In this document: piece by piece, positions 9,701 through 16,965 of the stretch
How positions within the stretch are numbered: the first letter of the stretch is position 1
Layout: each line of letters opens with the position of its first letter
DNA from: Kribbella pratensis
GTDB taxonomy: Bacteria; Actinomycetota; Actinomycetes; Propionibacteriales; Kribbellaceae
DNA length: 64,000 nt
Direction of reading: 5' to 3'
NCBI RefSeq assembly: GCF_004365355.1
Contig: NZ_SODP01000001.1
Span: 2,363,473 to 2,427,472, forward strand
The notes under the pieces: generated by a model
Told to the model about the DNA's origin: nothing
The model's input: only the letters and a program-made list of their open reading frames with translations
The model's database searches: none
Program-made: the position numbers and the translations under genes

Positions 9701-10927
9701 CAGCTTCAGCCGGGTGAGTGTCCGCGGAAGTTCGGCGTTGTGTTCGTCCGCCCGCTTCAGCGTCGGCAATGCCTCGGCGGTGAGAATCTTCTCGGCCGCG
9801 TCCCGGTAGTCCCGGCGTACCTCGTCGATCTCGCCGAGGGCTCCGGCCAGGTCGTATCCCTCCAGCTGGGAGTTCGCTCGTTCCTGGTCGGCCCGGTTCG
9901 CCTGCAGCGCGGCCAGTGCCTCCAGAGCCCGCAGCTGTACGACGTCGGCGGCGGCGATCCGGCGCGACAGCAGGACCGGGTCGCGTGGCACCGTCTGGTC
10001 GGCCGTCGGTTCCTTCATTCCGGGCATCACCAGGATGAGCGGTTCGGCCGGCGGCGGGCCGCCCGGTCGCTGCAGACCAAGCCGGGCGAGGACGACGTTC
10101 CCGTTCGCGAACACCGACGACATCAGCACGCCGCCGCCGGGACCAGCGGACCGCAGGCCTCTGTCGAGGTCGGGGATGGTCGCCTCGATCCGGAGCTGCC
10201 GAGCCTGCAGGATGTCCAGCCGTGCGACCAGTTGCTCGTACTCCAGGATCGGCGCGGTGGCCTCCACGTCCGCCGCCTGTTGCGACGGCAGCGTCAACCG
10301 GCCCGCGGGTACGCCGCGCAAGTCCAGGCTCTTGTCCCCGAGCGGAACCAGTACATCGGGTCCGATCGTGGTCAGGTTGGCGAACCCGCGCGGCAGCAAC
10401 TCCCCACGGGCCTCGTAGTCCTCCCGCGTCGGCAGATTCTTGATCTCGGCGTACGTCGGCCCTGAGCAGCGCTGGAGTTGGAGCCCCTGGCCTCCGCTGA
10501 TCTCGGGCGTCGCCAACTGCGCCGCGGCGGCCGGTGCGAGCAGCCGCAGTGCGGCGACGTACCCGGCGTGATCTGCCTGGCGTTCCAGTGCGGCACTCGA
10601 CATCGTTCCGGTCGACGAACCGCTCTGTTGTCGCGTGTGCGCAAGTTCGTGCGCGAGTACGGCCTCGCCGATCGGGGTGCCGGGCCGGTACAGCCCGCTG
10701 CTGAACGTGACGTCGTACCCCTTGGTGGTGGCCAGCGCTCCGCCGGTGAATCCGTGATGGATCATCACCTCGGACAGATCGCCACCGACGACCGGCTCCA
10801 TCCGCTGCCGGACGTCGACCGGCAGCGGGCTCCCGGCCGACCTGGCGACCCGCTCGGGGGGACGCTCGCGCGGAGCGGCCTGCACCGAGCGTGCCGGCGA
10901 GCCGCCCTTCGGCGACCCGGCGGTCAT
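6749..10927 (-). CDS. eCIS cargo 1: DUF4157 protein with putative C-terminal nuclease domain
   Basis: The 1392-aa product starts with a DUF4157 (eCIS core) domain at about residues 33-140, with the metallopeptidase-like HELAH at 93-97. DUF4157 is a known marker of proteins loaded in eCIS particles. A long helical region follows, with a strongly hydrophobic Ala/Gly-rich segment near residues 545-620, as in pre-toxin regions of polymorphic toxins, then a Lys/Glu-rich linker near 940-990. The last 160 residues contain Glu1245 (LFEALA), Asp1279 (KSDY) and Glu1309-x-Lys1311 (IERKDY), an order compatible with a PD-(D/E)xK nuclease. That reading is inference. Its ATG overlaps the SARP stop by 4 nt, so it is the last gene of minus unit A. 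No immunity-like gene follows it; only a dead methyltransferase does. Confidence 0.75.
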   Translation of the reverse strand: MTAGSPKGGSPARSVQAAPRERPPERVARSAGSPLPVDVRQRMEPVVGGDLSEVMIHHGFTGGALATTKGYDVTFSSGLYRPGTPIGEAVLAHELAHTRQQSGSSTGTMSSAALERQADHAGYVAALRLLAPAAAAQLATPEISGGQGLQLQRCSGPTYAEIKNLPTREDYEARGELLPRGFANLTTIGPDVLVPLGDKSLDLRGVPAGRLTLPSQQAADVEATAPILEYEQLVARLDILQARQLRIEATIPDLDRGLRSAGPGGGVLMSSVFANGNVVLARLGLQRPGGPPPAEPLILVMPGMKEPTADQTVPRDPVLLSRRIAAADVVQLRALEALAALQANRADQERANSQLEGYDLAGALGEIDEVRRDYRDAAEKILTAEALPTLKRADEHNAELPRTLTRLKLNYYTSRWSKYPEIQGSVGEINDWATALQGDLDSLTAQARVIEQARLTGDPHLRGLENAFDQDAQLLAASIEALGEWDSAVHAFEYLKGNTSQFGYEGVNRIAARLGQMKRAALDRDLPFLELLLRDHKADEAVKDFYQKLPSLVMWSHLIIGLAITLIAAIVTAGVGLAISAAGAAAATAIAGSAAAVETSVAAGVVLKATFVIKLGAEALVFTAISRELSSLVPGMQPKGSFWGEFLWNLGMFGIMHGASQLSKGLIEALAIQSSVGKFVVEQATSFVALEAFGFVKFAVEEGRTMTLAEFGTMSMQNVVMMSAMAATMGPMKPMMTALESDLTSAFSKFSLRYRARALELAERRTTLEVNVRDRMTHTPDATAEQTGDLKADAMRLDQDLKVLVEDVKNDPAVDLQKLAREVSGVVTLTKETTVVDLLPGLDSAAGLQPTGEGTSWSFASGKASEVTGYLERGGYVVASEQTAGSGKAVIEVELPGKGRVTFVERVSDAPPASTTATAGAEATAQAKVPARVKWLQEIAGRLEKARSRAEAGKPAEPARTDPAKAEPPKEGDPTAAEVARAEAEEVAGARLAHARAIEIAMQDGRAEAGLRRLAGTFTTLRPTALARVIASVPPENMGSFLRAMADPMMGGQPVQFYQALGRNAAACRLVETYGGKVLFDILPLQRGTSQSVRMSRARADVDRVLAGLDKAAETSGTAGTDKLLKDIRNLPGNATFKALDRLVGKRVALTAKIEPDLNDPSWREYRRQAREYADRHPPEGGSLTAEELQLRASLFQTVERARAGEYANLKPDERQQMLEDFDTIADLARVDSGWRSSKRGQLFEALAIGAGQPSVRTVWLKGKLVRSTRLPDGTRKSDYTIPDEAIPRVRAEEVADGSVENTPRTWIERKDYNLEGGDVNAAGVNSAAKAAAAQHLRDARADLPNLPPGSTIVVEYARDPGEANRNAMAAKLFEEPRIVRVTFAGKSITRP

Positions 10928-11715
10928 CTGATCGCTACCACCTCACGGACCGGGCGGAGAATCTGGCGGGCCTCCTCCGGCAACCACTGCGACACCAGCG
11001 CGCAGATCCGTTCGGATGGTTCCAGACCGAGTTCGCGCATCATCAGCTCGGCGAACCGCCGGTACTGGTTCAGCGCGTCCGCGACATTGCCCTCGGCCAG
11101 GTGGGCGATCATCACGGTCCGGTGCGCGCTCTCCCGCAACGGGTCCATCGCGATCCCGCGCAGGCCGATCTGGATCGCCTCGGCCATCCGGCCCTGGTCG
11201 ATCAACTCGCGGGCACATTGCTCGTACGTGTGCAGCCGCAGCTGCCGGACCCGTTCCCGCTCGGTCACCAGCCAGTCGTCGTACCAGTCCGGCAACAGGT
11301 CGTCGTGCAGTACGGCGCTCGCCTCGACGTCGTCGATCAACTCGAGACTGCGCGCCGCCGACGTCAGTTCCCGGAGCCCGTCCTGGGTGTCCACCCAGAC
11401 CGACGACATCAACGTGACATGACTCTTCGACGGGCGGACGAGTTCGCTGTGAATCCGGCGTACCCGCCAGATCGACGACCTCAGATTCGCTTTCGCCCGT
11501 TCGCTCGATGCGTCCGGCCACAACTGGCCGGCGGCGAAGGTCCGTTCCACCGGTGTCCCCGTCAGCGCCAGGAAGGCGAGCAGCCGCTGACCGGCCGGCT
11601 GCACCTCCATCGCGACGCCGTCCACCTGCAACTCGAAGCCGTCCAGCAGTCTCAGCCGGACCGTCGGCCTCGCCGTGACCGGAGCCACGGCAACCCCCGG
11701 AGCTGTGGTGGTCAT
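10924..11715 (-). CDS. SARP-family transcriptional activator (winged helix + BTAD)
   Basis: The 263-aa product has an OmpR-like winged-helix DNA-binding domain at about residues 18-110 (LRLLDGFELQVDG... LRSSIWRVRR) followed by a bacterial transcriptional activation domain at about 117-255 (LLPDWYDDWL, ERERVRQLRLHTYE, EGNVADALNQYRRF). This is the small AfsR/SARP architecture, without NB-ARC or TPR extensions. I choose ATG 11715, which has GAGGGGGG 7 nt upstream; an ATG at 11757 would overlap the upstream gene and lacks a site. It lies 13 nt after the Lgt-like gene and overlaps cargo 1. SARPs bind direct heptamers 11 bp apart just upstream of the -10 box, and exactly such repeats occur at 13001-13043 and 25471-25523. 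I infer that it activates all four eCIS units, including its own. Confidence 0.88.
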   Translation of the reverse strand: MTTTAPGVAVAPVTARPTVRLRLLDGFELQVDGVAMEVQPAGQRLLAFLALTGTPVERTFAAGQLWPDASSERAKANLRSSIWRVRRIHSELVRPSKSHVTLMSSVWVDTQDGLRELTSAARSLELIDDVEASAVLHDDLLPDWYDDWLVTERERVRQLRLHTYEQCARELIDQGRMAEAIQIGLRGIAMDPLRESAHRTVMIAHLAEGNVADALNQYRRFAELMMRELGLEPSERICALVSQWLPEEARQILRPVREVVAIR

Positions 11716-11728
11716 TCCCAATCCCCCC

Positions 11729-12979
11729 TCAACCAGGACCGAAATACCCCTCGGCATACGGAGTCACCGGCCGCGGTGTTTGATCCATCCGGCGCCGGTC
11801 CGGCCCGAACCTGGCCGGTTCGGCGATCGTCGCCAGTCCGAGCCGGGCACCGTCGAGGCGGAGGTGCACGGCCCATTCCCCAGGTTGTACGGCGCGACCG
11901 GCGAGCGCGTCGCCGACCGCCACGAGTTCAGCTTGCGTCCGATCGGGTGCCGACAGCGAGACGTGGACGTCGACCGGTTCGTCGTACGGCGGTCCGTCGG
12001 CCACCAGCAGACTGACCGCGACCCGTACGCCGTCCCGGGTTGTGTCGAGGACCGGCTGGTTCGAGAGGCCCGGCGTCCGCGCGAGCCGTTCGATCAACGA
12101 CCAGGTCTCGTCCAATGCGTCGGCCCGGGTCAGCGGGCTCGGCCGTCGCATTCGTGTCAACACCAGACCGGCGACTGCAGTTGCGCCCAGTACGAACCCG
12201 CTGGCGGTCAGGGAGCGGCTGTCGATCCCAGGTAGCACGACGTAGGCCAACACCCCGGCGCCGATCGCCTGGATCACGCACATCCAGCGCCGTCCGCTGA
12301 GTCCGGCCACCATCGGTCGGTCGTCTCCGCGAAGTCCCTCCGTGCCGAAGCGCACAACGGCGTACGAGAGCAGGAACCAGATGGTGGCCGTCCCGGGTCG
12401 GCCACCCGCGACCGCGAGGGCGACCACTCCGATGAACAGAATTCCGGCTGCCTCGATCAGCTGCACCGGCAACAGTCGCACGCCGGCCAGCCGCGCAGGC
12501 AGTCCAGCGCCCGGCGGGTACGTCGTACCGAAGGCGGCCGGAACGCCGTAGCAGCAACCAACCGAGAAGCACCCGATCCGTCCTGCGGCCAGGAACACTG
12601 TCAGGCCACAGCAAAGTACGTCGAGACCGCGCAGCACGTCGGCGCCCGCGGCCCAGCAGAAACCCGCGACCGCGAGACCCGCGACCCACACGTGTTCGAG
12701 CAGTACGAGCGACTCCCGGCCGGTGATTGCCCGCCGGAGCAAAGCCCACCCGAAGAACGATGCAGCGGCGGCAGCGCTCAGTCCGAGAACCACCACCGGA
12801 TGGACCCCGGCCCGCAGTCCCGCAAGGAGCGCGACCAGCAAAGCGCCGTAGTATCCCGCGATACCGATCGACCGGAACAGCGGCACCCGGCGGCCGCCCA
12901 GTCGCAGCAACGCCGGATCGGCACCGGCGAACTGCCGGCGCGCGCTGATCCAGGTCGTGCTGCGAGGACCCCCGGTCAT
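11729..12979 (-). CDS. Lgt-like polytopic membrane protein with cytosolic tail
   Basis: The 416-aa product resembles the prolipoprotein diacylglyceryl transferase family: about seven membrane segments over the first 270 residues and the signature-like AGRIGCFSVGCCYG followed by a PVQLIEA segment. True Lgt has GRxGNF; here Asn is replaced by Cys and two further Cys appear, so lipid transfer is uncertain. A 140-residue soluble C-terminal region (after MRRPSPLTRADA) is extra. The start is ATG 12979, placed 6 nt after a -10-like CATGGT; upstream sequence in frame is the operator, not protein. It heads minus unit A (Lgt-like, SARP, cargo 1), divergent from the particle genes. A role in anchoring or modifying eCIS components at the membrane is a guess. 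Confidence 0.65.
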   Translation of the reverse strand: MTGGPRSTTWISARRQFAGADPALLRLGGRRVPLFRSIGIAGYYGALLVALLAGLRAGVHPVVVLGLSAAAAASFFGWALLRRAITGRESLVLLEHVWVAGLAVAGFCWAAGADVLRGLDVLCCGLTVFLAAGRIGCFSVGCCYGVPAAFGTTYPPGAGLPARLAGVRLLPVQLIEAAGILFIGVVALAVAGGRPGTATIWFLLSYAVVRFGTEGLRGDDRPMVAGLSGRRWMCVIQAIGAGVLAYVVLPGIDSRSLTASGFVLGATAVAGLVLTRMRRPSPLTRADALDETWSLIERLARTPGLSNQPVLDTTRDGVRVAVSLLVADGPPYDEPVDVHVSLSAPDRTQAELVAVGDALAGRAVQPGEWAVHLRLDGARLGLATIAEPARFGPDRRRMDQTPRPVTPYAEGYFGPG

Positions 12980-12985
12980 CCTGCG

Positions 12986-12991
12986 ACCATG
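12986..12991 (-). promoter_or_regulatory. -10 element of unit A
   Basis: On the minus strand CATGGT lies 9 nt downstream of the second heptamer and 6 nt before ATG 12979. This predicts a leaderless transcript for the Lgt-like/SARP/cargo 1 unit. Confidence 0.6.
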
Positions 12992-13000
12992 CCGCGGCGG

Positions 13001-13043
13001 CGTCACGGGAGCGTCACCCCGAACAGGTGACGGTGCCGTGACG
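13001..13043. promoter_or_regulatory. Dyad SARP-type operator 1 between units A and B
   Basis: Plus strand shows CGTCACG-GGAG-CGTCACC at 13001-13018 and GGTGACG-GTGC-CGTGACG at 13026-13043, mirror images around a 7-nt centre. In each outward direction the reading is GGTGACG-N4-CGTGACG: two heptamers 11 bp apart on the same helix face, the hallmark of SARP binding. The same arrangement recurs at 25471-25523. Confidence 0.75.
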
Positions 13044-13052
13044 GGAACCGCG

Positions 13053-13058
13053 AACACT
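13053..13058 (+). promoter_or_regulatory. -10 element of unit B
   Basis: AACACT lies 9 nt after the second heptamer and 8 nt before ATG 13067, predicting a leaderless or nearly leaderless mRNA for the cap-sheath-tube unit. There is no ribosome site in front of that ATG, in keeping with this. Confidence 0.55.
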
Positions 13059-13066
13059 CCACGAGC

Positions 13067-13681
13067 ATGGCCGGTTTCGCGTCCGTCGCCGCTGTCGCGC
13101 TCAGTGTCCGTGAGCAGCTCAACCGCTGCTACGACGACCTGGTGGCCGCCGACGCCGACGCGTTCCGGGCCAAGCCGACGGCGCGTCTGGTGCAGACCAC
13201 GGACTTCGGCAAAATCGGTGGTGACGCCAATAATCCGATCCGGTTCCCGACGTTGTCGATCTTCGTCTGGCGGGTGGACGTGAACCGGACGATGCGCAGT
13301 CCCTGGTCCGCGGTCGCCGCGCAGGACCACACGATCCACCTGCCGCTCGACGTCCATCTACTGCTCACCGCGTGGGACAGCGAGGCCGAGGCCGAGCTGC
13401 GGATCCTCGGCGCGACCATGCAGTGCCTGGAGACGCGGCCGGTGATCGCCGGCCCGCGGCTGCATCCGTCCGGGAAGTGGCGGCCGGGCGAGGCAGTACA
13501 GATCGTCAACGAGGACCTGGTTACCGAGGACGTCCTGCGGACGTTCGAGACCTTGCCGGTCGACTACCGGTTGAGCGTCTCGTACCTGGCCCGCATCGCC
13601 CGGATCGACGCCCCGTCCGAACCCGACCACCCGGACGTGCTGACCGCCGTCCGCGGACTCGTGCCGTCGGTGCAGCCATGA
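13067..13681 (+). CDS. eCIS cap protein, DUF4255 / Pvc16-like
   Basis: The 204-aa product matches the DUF4255 family over its whole length: an N-terminal helix (VREQLNRCYDDL), a strand pair around PTLSIFVWRVDVNRTMRS, the motif LPLDVHLLLTAW, and later PVDYRLSVSYLARI. In Photorhabdus PVC and Serratia Afp particles the DUF4255 protein (Pvc16/Afp16) caps the inner tube and ends sheath polymerisation. It is the first gene of plus unit B, directly behind the dyad operator, and its stop overlaps the ATG of the next gene. No odd features were noted. The family call is firm and the capping role is by homology. Confidence 0.85.
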   Translation: MAGFASVAAVALSVREQLNRCYDDLVAADADAFRAKPTARLVQTTDFGKIGGDANNPIRFPTLSIFVWRVDVNRTMRSPWSAVAAQDHTIHLPLDVHLLLTAWDSEAEAELRILGATMQCLETRPVIAGPRLHPSGKWRPGEAVQIVNEDLVTEDVLRTFETLPVDYRLSVSYLARIARIDAPSEPDHPDVLTAVRGLVPSVQP

Positions 13682-14565
13682 CGCCCAACCTCTTCACGCC
13701 GCCCGAGTACGACGAAGCGCTGTGTCGGCTGGCGATCGGCGTCGAACTCGTCGATGCCCTCGACGCGCTGCCGACGTACGGCGGAGGGCGGTACCAGCGG
13801 AATGCCGCCGTACTCGATGAGCGGCATCCGTCGCCGTTGCACCAGTGGCGACGGTGGGCCGCCGGACAGACGCTGAACGACGTACTCGCCGGGCTCGACC
13901 GGCACCGGAGTGGACGGTTCGCGCATCTGTACGGCACGGCACCCGATCCGCACGACGAGAACCTGACCGTGCGCATCGTCGAACCACGCGCGAGCACCGG
14001 CCGCTACCTCGTCCCCCGTCGGCTGCGACTCCGTCTGTACGACGACCCGGTGCCGGATCCACCGCCCGATCCCGGCAATCAGCGCATCTTCCGCGTCGGC
14101 ATGTTTCCCGGGGCCGGCGCCTACCCGAGCAGCGGGTCGACCGTACTCCGAGGGCGCGTCGTGCGGCCCGGTGCCGACGGCGAGTTGCACCCGGTGCGCT
14201 GGGTCCGCGTCGTCGCCCGCGACACCTTGGACGACCTCGGCTGGGCGCACGGCGACGACCGCGGCGAGTTCGTCCTGATCCTCGGCAGTCCCGCCGGAGC
14301 GGGCACGATGCCCGTGGATCCGCTGCCGGTCGAGCTCACCCTGACCCTTCCGCCCGCGGTCACGGCCGACCCGGCGGACGTGCTGCTCAAGGTTGTCGAT
14401 CCGCTCTGGGACCTGCCCGTGCAGACCGCCATAGCCACCGACGACCCGTCGACCGATCCGGTCCTCACGGGCCGCGGTCCGTGGCCCGGGACCCCCTTCG
14501 GCCCGTTCGCCGCGCCCGTACCCCTCGGCCGTGAGAGCACGGTCACCATCCAGTTACCGGCCTGA
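13678..14565 (+). CDS. eCIS-associated protein with carboxypeptidase-regulatory-like beta sandwich
   Basis: The 295-aa product starts at ATG 13678 within the preceding stop (ATGA). A longer open frame reaching back to 13372 is only the shadow of the cap gene. The first 100 residues are charged and lack a known motif. Residues about 140-205 read like a carboxypeptidase-regulatory/transthyretin-like sandwich: a strand with LRGRVVRPG, a WVRVVARDT strand and the terminal DDRGEFVLIL turn-strand. The rest is beta-rich and Pro-rich. Position between cap and sheath suggests a structural or assembly role in the particle. A TTA codon lies three codons before the stop region (14554). Function unknown. 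Confidence 0.6.
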   Translation: MTPNLFTPPEYDEALCRLAIGVELVDALDALPTYGGGRYQRNAAVLDERHPSPLHQWRRWAAGQTLNDVLAGLDRHRSGRFAHLYGTAPDPHDENLTVRIVEPRASTGRYLVPRRLRLRLYDDPVPDPPPDPGNQRIFRVGMFPGAGAYPSSGSTVLRGRVVRPGADGELHPVRWVRVVARDTLDDLGWAHGDDRGEFVLILGSPAGAGTMPVDPLPVELTLTLPPAVTADPADVLLKVVDPLWDLPVQTAIATDDPSTDPVLTGRGPWPGTPFGPFAAPVPLGRESTVTIQLPA

Positions 14566-14583
14566 TCGACAGGAGACCAGCGA

Positions 14584-16479
14584 ATGCCCGAGTATCTGTC
14601 CCCCGGCGTGTACGTCGAGGAAACGACGTTCCGGTCGAAGTCGATCGAGGGAGTCGCCACCAGCACCACCGGCTTCGCCGGCATCACCCGCTACGGACCG
14701 GTGCAGTACGTCGACGGCGACCGCCCGGGGCCGCGCAGTACCGAGGCCCGCCTGGTCACCAGCTTCACCGAGTTCGAGCGCGTGTACGGCGGCCTCGAAC
14801 AGATCGTCCCGGCCGACGGATCGCCCAGCCGGGAGTCGTACCTGGCGCACGCCGCGCGGGCGTTCTTCCTGAACGGCGGGCGCCGGCTCTACGTCAGCCG
14901 CGTCTTCGCCCCGACCGGGACCGACCCGAACCTGGACCACGGCCTCGCCCGTCTCGCCCTGCCCTTCGGCGTCAGCGATGTCGCCACCTGGCGCGCCCGC
15001 TGGCCCGGCCAGTACGGCAACACGCTCATCACCGTACGGGCGGTCCGGAAGCGGAACTGCGCATTCCAGCACCCGTCGTTCGGGACGCAGGCGACCGCCT
15101 TGACGCGTGGCGCCGTCGTCGAGATCACCGAACCGCCGACGATCCCGCCGGACGGCGACGCCGATCTGGTACCGGGCGCCCTCGCGGTGGTCGACGAGGA
15201 TCCGACGGTCCGCGACAGCAGCGGCCGCGCCCGCCAGGTCTTCCGGAACTCCGGCGGCACCGTCGCCACCACGGCCGCGACGATCATCAAGGAGGTCGTC
15301 CTGCAGGTCCTGGTGCAGCCCGACACCGAACGGATCGACGCCTACAGCGACCTGGGGACACATCCCGCGCAGCGTCGCTGGATCGGCCACATCCTGCAGT
15401 CCGACGACCCCGAGGACGAGAACTCGGTCGTGTTCGTGGACACCGACGCGCCGGACGATCCCGCCGTACCCGCGGATCTCACCCGGGCCGTCGACCTGAT
15501 GGTCGCACTGCAGACGCCCCCGGCCGGCGTCCGGCTCGAAGGCGGTAACGACGGAGCGGTGCCGAGTCCCGACGACCTGCTCGGTCAGGACGCGTCGCCG
15601 GACATCGTGACGCAGAAGGCCACCGGCCTCGGCGCACTGGCCGAGCTGGACGACATCGCGATCGTCGCCTTGCCCGACGGCGGTACGTACGACGATGTGG
15701 ACGCCTGCCAGGCGGCGGCGTCGGCCCTGATCTCGCACGCCGAACGGATGCGCTACCGGATCGCCGTCGTCGACGCGCCGCGCGGCAGTTCGATGACCGA
15801 GGTACGAACGTTCCGCGGCAAGTTCGACACCACGCGGGCCGCCATGTACCACCCGTGGATCGAGGTCTTCGACCCATTACAGCGGATGGCCCAGGGGGCG
15901 CCGCCGCGCCGGATCCTGCTCCCGCCGTCTGGGTTCGTGACCGGGATCTACGCCCGGACGGACGTCACCCGCGGAGTCTTCAAGGCGCCGGCGAACGAGG
16001 TGGTGCAGGGGCTGACCCGGTTCGAGGCGAACATCAACACGCCGCGCAACGACGTACTGAACCCGGAGGGGATCAACGCGCTGCGGTTCTTCCCCGGGCG
16101 CGGCAGCCGGGTCTGGGGTGCGCGCACGATGACGTCGGACCCGGAATGGACGTACGTGAACGTCCGGCGGCTGTTCAACTTCCTCGAGCATTCGATCGAC
16201 CGGGCCATGCAGTACGCCGTCTTCGAGCCGAACAGCGAACGCCTGTGGGCCAGCATCCGGCAGTCCGTCGAGGACTTCCTGTACGTCCAGTGGCTGGCCG
16301 GCGCACTGCTCGGCAGCAAGCCGGACGAGGCGTTCTTCGTCCGCTGCGACCGCACCACGATGACCCAGAACGACCTGGACAACGGACGGCTGATCTGCCT
16401 GATCGGTGTCGCCCCGGTCAAGCCGGCGGAGTTCGTCATCTTCCGCATCGGACAGTTCACCGCCGACGCGCGCGCCTGA
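14584..16479 (+). CDS. eCIS tail sheath protein 1
   Basis: The 631-aa product is a contractile sheath subunit. It opens with the typical N-terminal arm (LSPGVYVEE, then TSTTGFAGITRYGP), and its C-terminal domain carries FEPNSERLW, EAFFVRCDRTTMTQNDLDNG and a final strand EFVIFRIGQF, all conserved in Pvc2-4/Afp2-4-like sheaths. The middle 250 residues form the variable outer domain. AGGAGACC precedes the ATG by about 5 nt. The tube gene follows after 24 nt. Contraction of the sheath drives the tube into the target. A TTA leucine codon at 15877-15879 is noteworthy because TTA is very rare here. Identification is secure. Confidence 0.95.
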   Translation: MPEYLSPGVYVEETTFRSKSIEGVATSTTGFAGITRYGPVQYVDGDRPGPRSTEARLVTSFTEFERVYGGLEQIVPADGSPSRESYLAHAARAFFLNGGRRLYVSRVFAPTGTDPNLDHGLARLALPFGVSDVATWRARWPGQYGNTLITVRAVRKRNCAFQHPSFGTQATALTRGAVVEITEPPTIPPDGDADLVPGALAVVDEDPTVRDSSGRARQVFRNSGGTVATTAATIIKEVVLQVLVQPDTERIDAYSDLGTHPAQRRWIGHILQSDDPEDENSVVFVDTDAPDDPAVPADLTRAVDLMVALQTPPAGVRLEGGNDGAVPSPDDLLGQDASPDIVTQKATGLGALAELDDIAIVALPDGGTYDDVDACQAAASALISHAERMRYRIAVVDAPRGSSMTEVRTFRGKFDTTRAAMYHPWIEVFDPLQRMAQGAPPRRILLPPSGFVTGIYARTDVTRGVFKAPANEVVQGLTRFEANINTPRNDVLNPEGINALRFFPGRGSRVWGARTMTSDPEWTYVNVRRLFNFLEHSIDRAMQYAVFEPNSERLWASIRQSVEDFLYVQWLAGALLGSKPDEAFFVRCDRTTMTQNDLDNGRLICLIGVAPVKPAEFVIFRIGQFTADARA

Positions 16480-16503
16480 CCAGACTGACAACCAGGAGTA
16501 TCG

Positions 16504-16965
16504 ATGCCGACCCTGCGAGACAACCCGTACCCCGCCTTCAACTTCCTGCTGTCGCTCGGCGGCGACAGCGGCAACGGTGACGAAGGCACCATCGTCGGCG
16601 GCTTCTCCGACGTCACGGGCCTGAAGTTCAGCGTCCAGTTCGCCGACTACCGCAACGGCAACGAGAAGGTGAACACCGCCCGCAAGGTGCAGAACACCTT
16701 CACCGTCGACGACATCACCTGCAAGCGCGGGGTGATCGGCAGCCGGGACCTGTTCGCCTGGCTGGAGGACGTCAGCCGGGGAACCGTCGATGCCCGGACC
16801 GTCACCGTCTCGCTGCTGGACGAGTCCCGGAACACGGTCTGCACCTGGAAGCTGCTGAACACCCAACCGAAGAGCTGGTCCGGCCCGGCGCTGGCCGGCA
16901 AGGGCGGGACCGACGTGGCGATGGAAGAGCTCGTGCTGTGTTGTCAGGGCATCGAGTTCAGCTGA
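16504..16965 (+). CDS. eCIS inner tube protein 1 (gp19/Pvc1-like)
   Basis: The 153-aa product belongs to the T4 gp19-like tail tube family: N-terminal YPAFNFLLSL, the beta-barrel segments GGFSDVTGLKFSVQFADYR and ITCKRGVIGSRDLFAWL, and the closing EELVLCCQGIEF. The length is standard for Pvc1/Afp1. Hexamers of it stack to make the tube inside the sheath, and cargo is carried in its lumen. AGGAG lies 5 nt before the ATG, a strong site befitting a high-copy subunit. It is sandwiched between two sheath genes and overlaps the second by 28 nt. Confidence 0.92.
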   Translation: MPTLRDNPYPAFNFLLSLGGDSGNGDEGTIVGGFSDVTGLKFSVQFADYRNGNEKVNTARKVQNTFTVDDITCKRGVIGSRDLFAWLEDVSRGTVDARTVTVSLLDESRNTVCTWKLLNTQPKSWSGPALAGKGGTDVAMEELVLCCQGIEFS

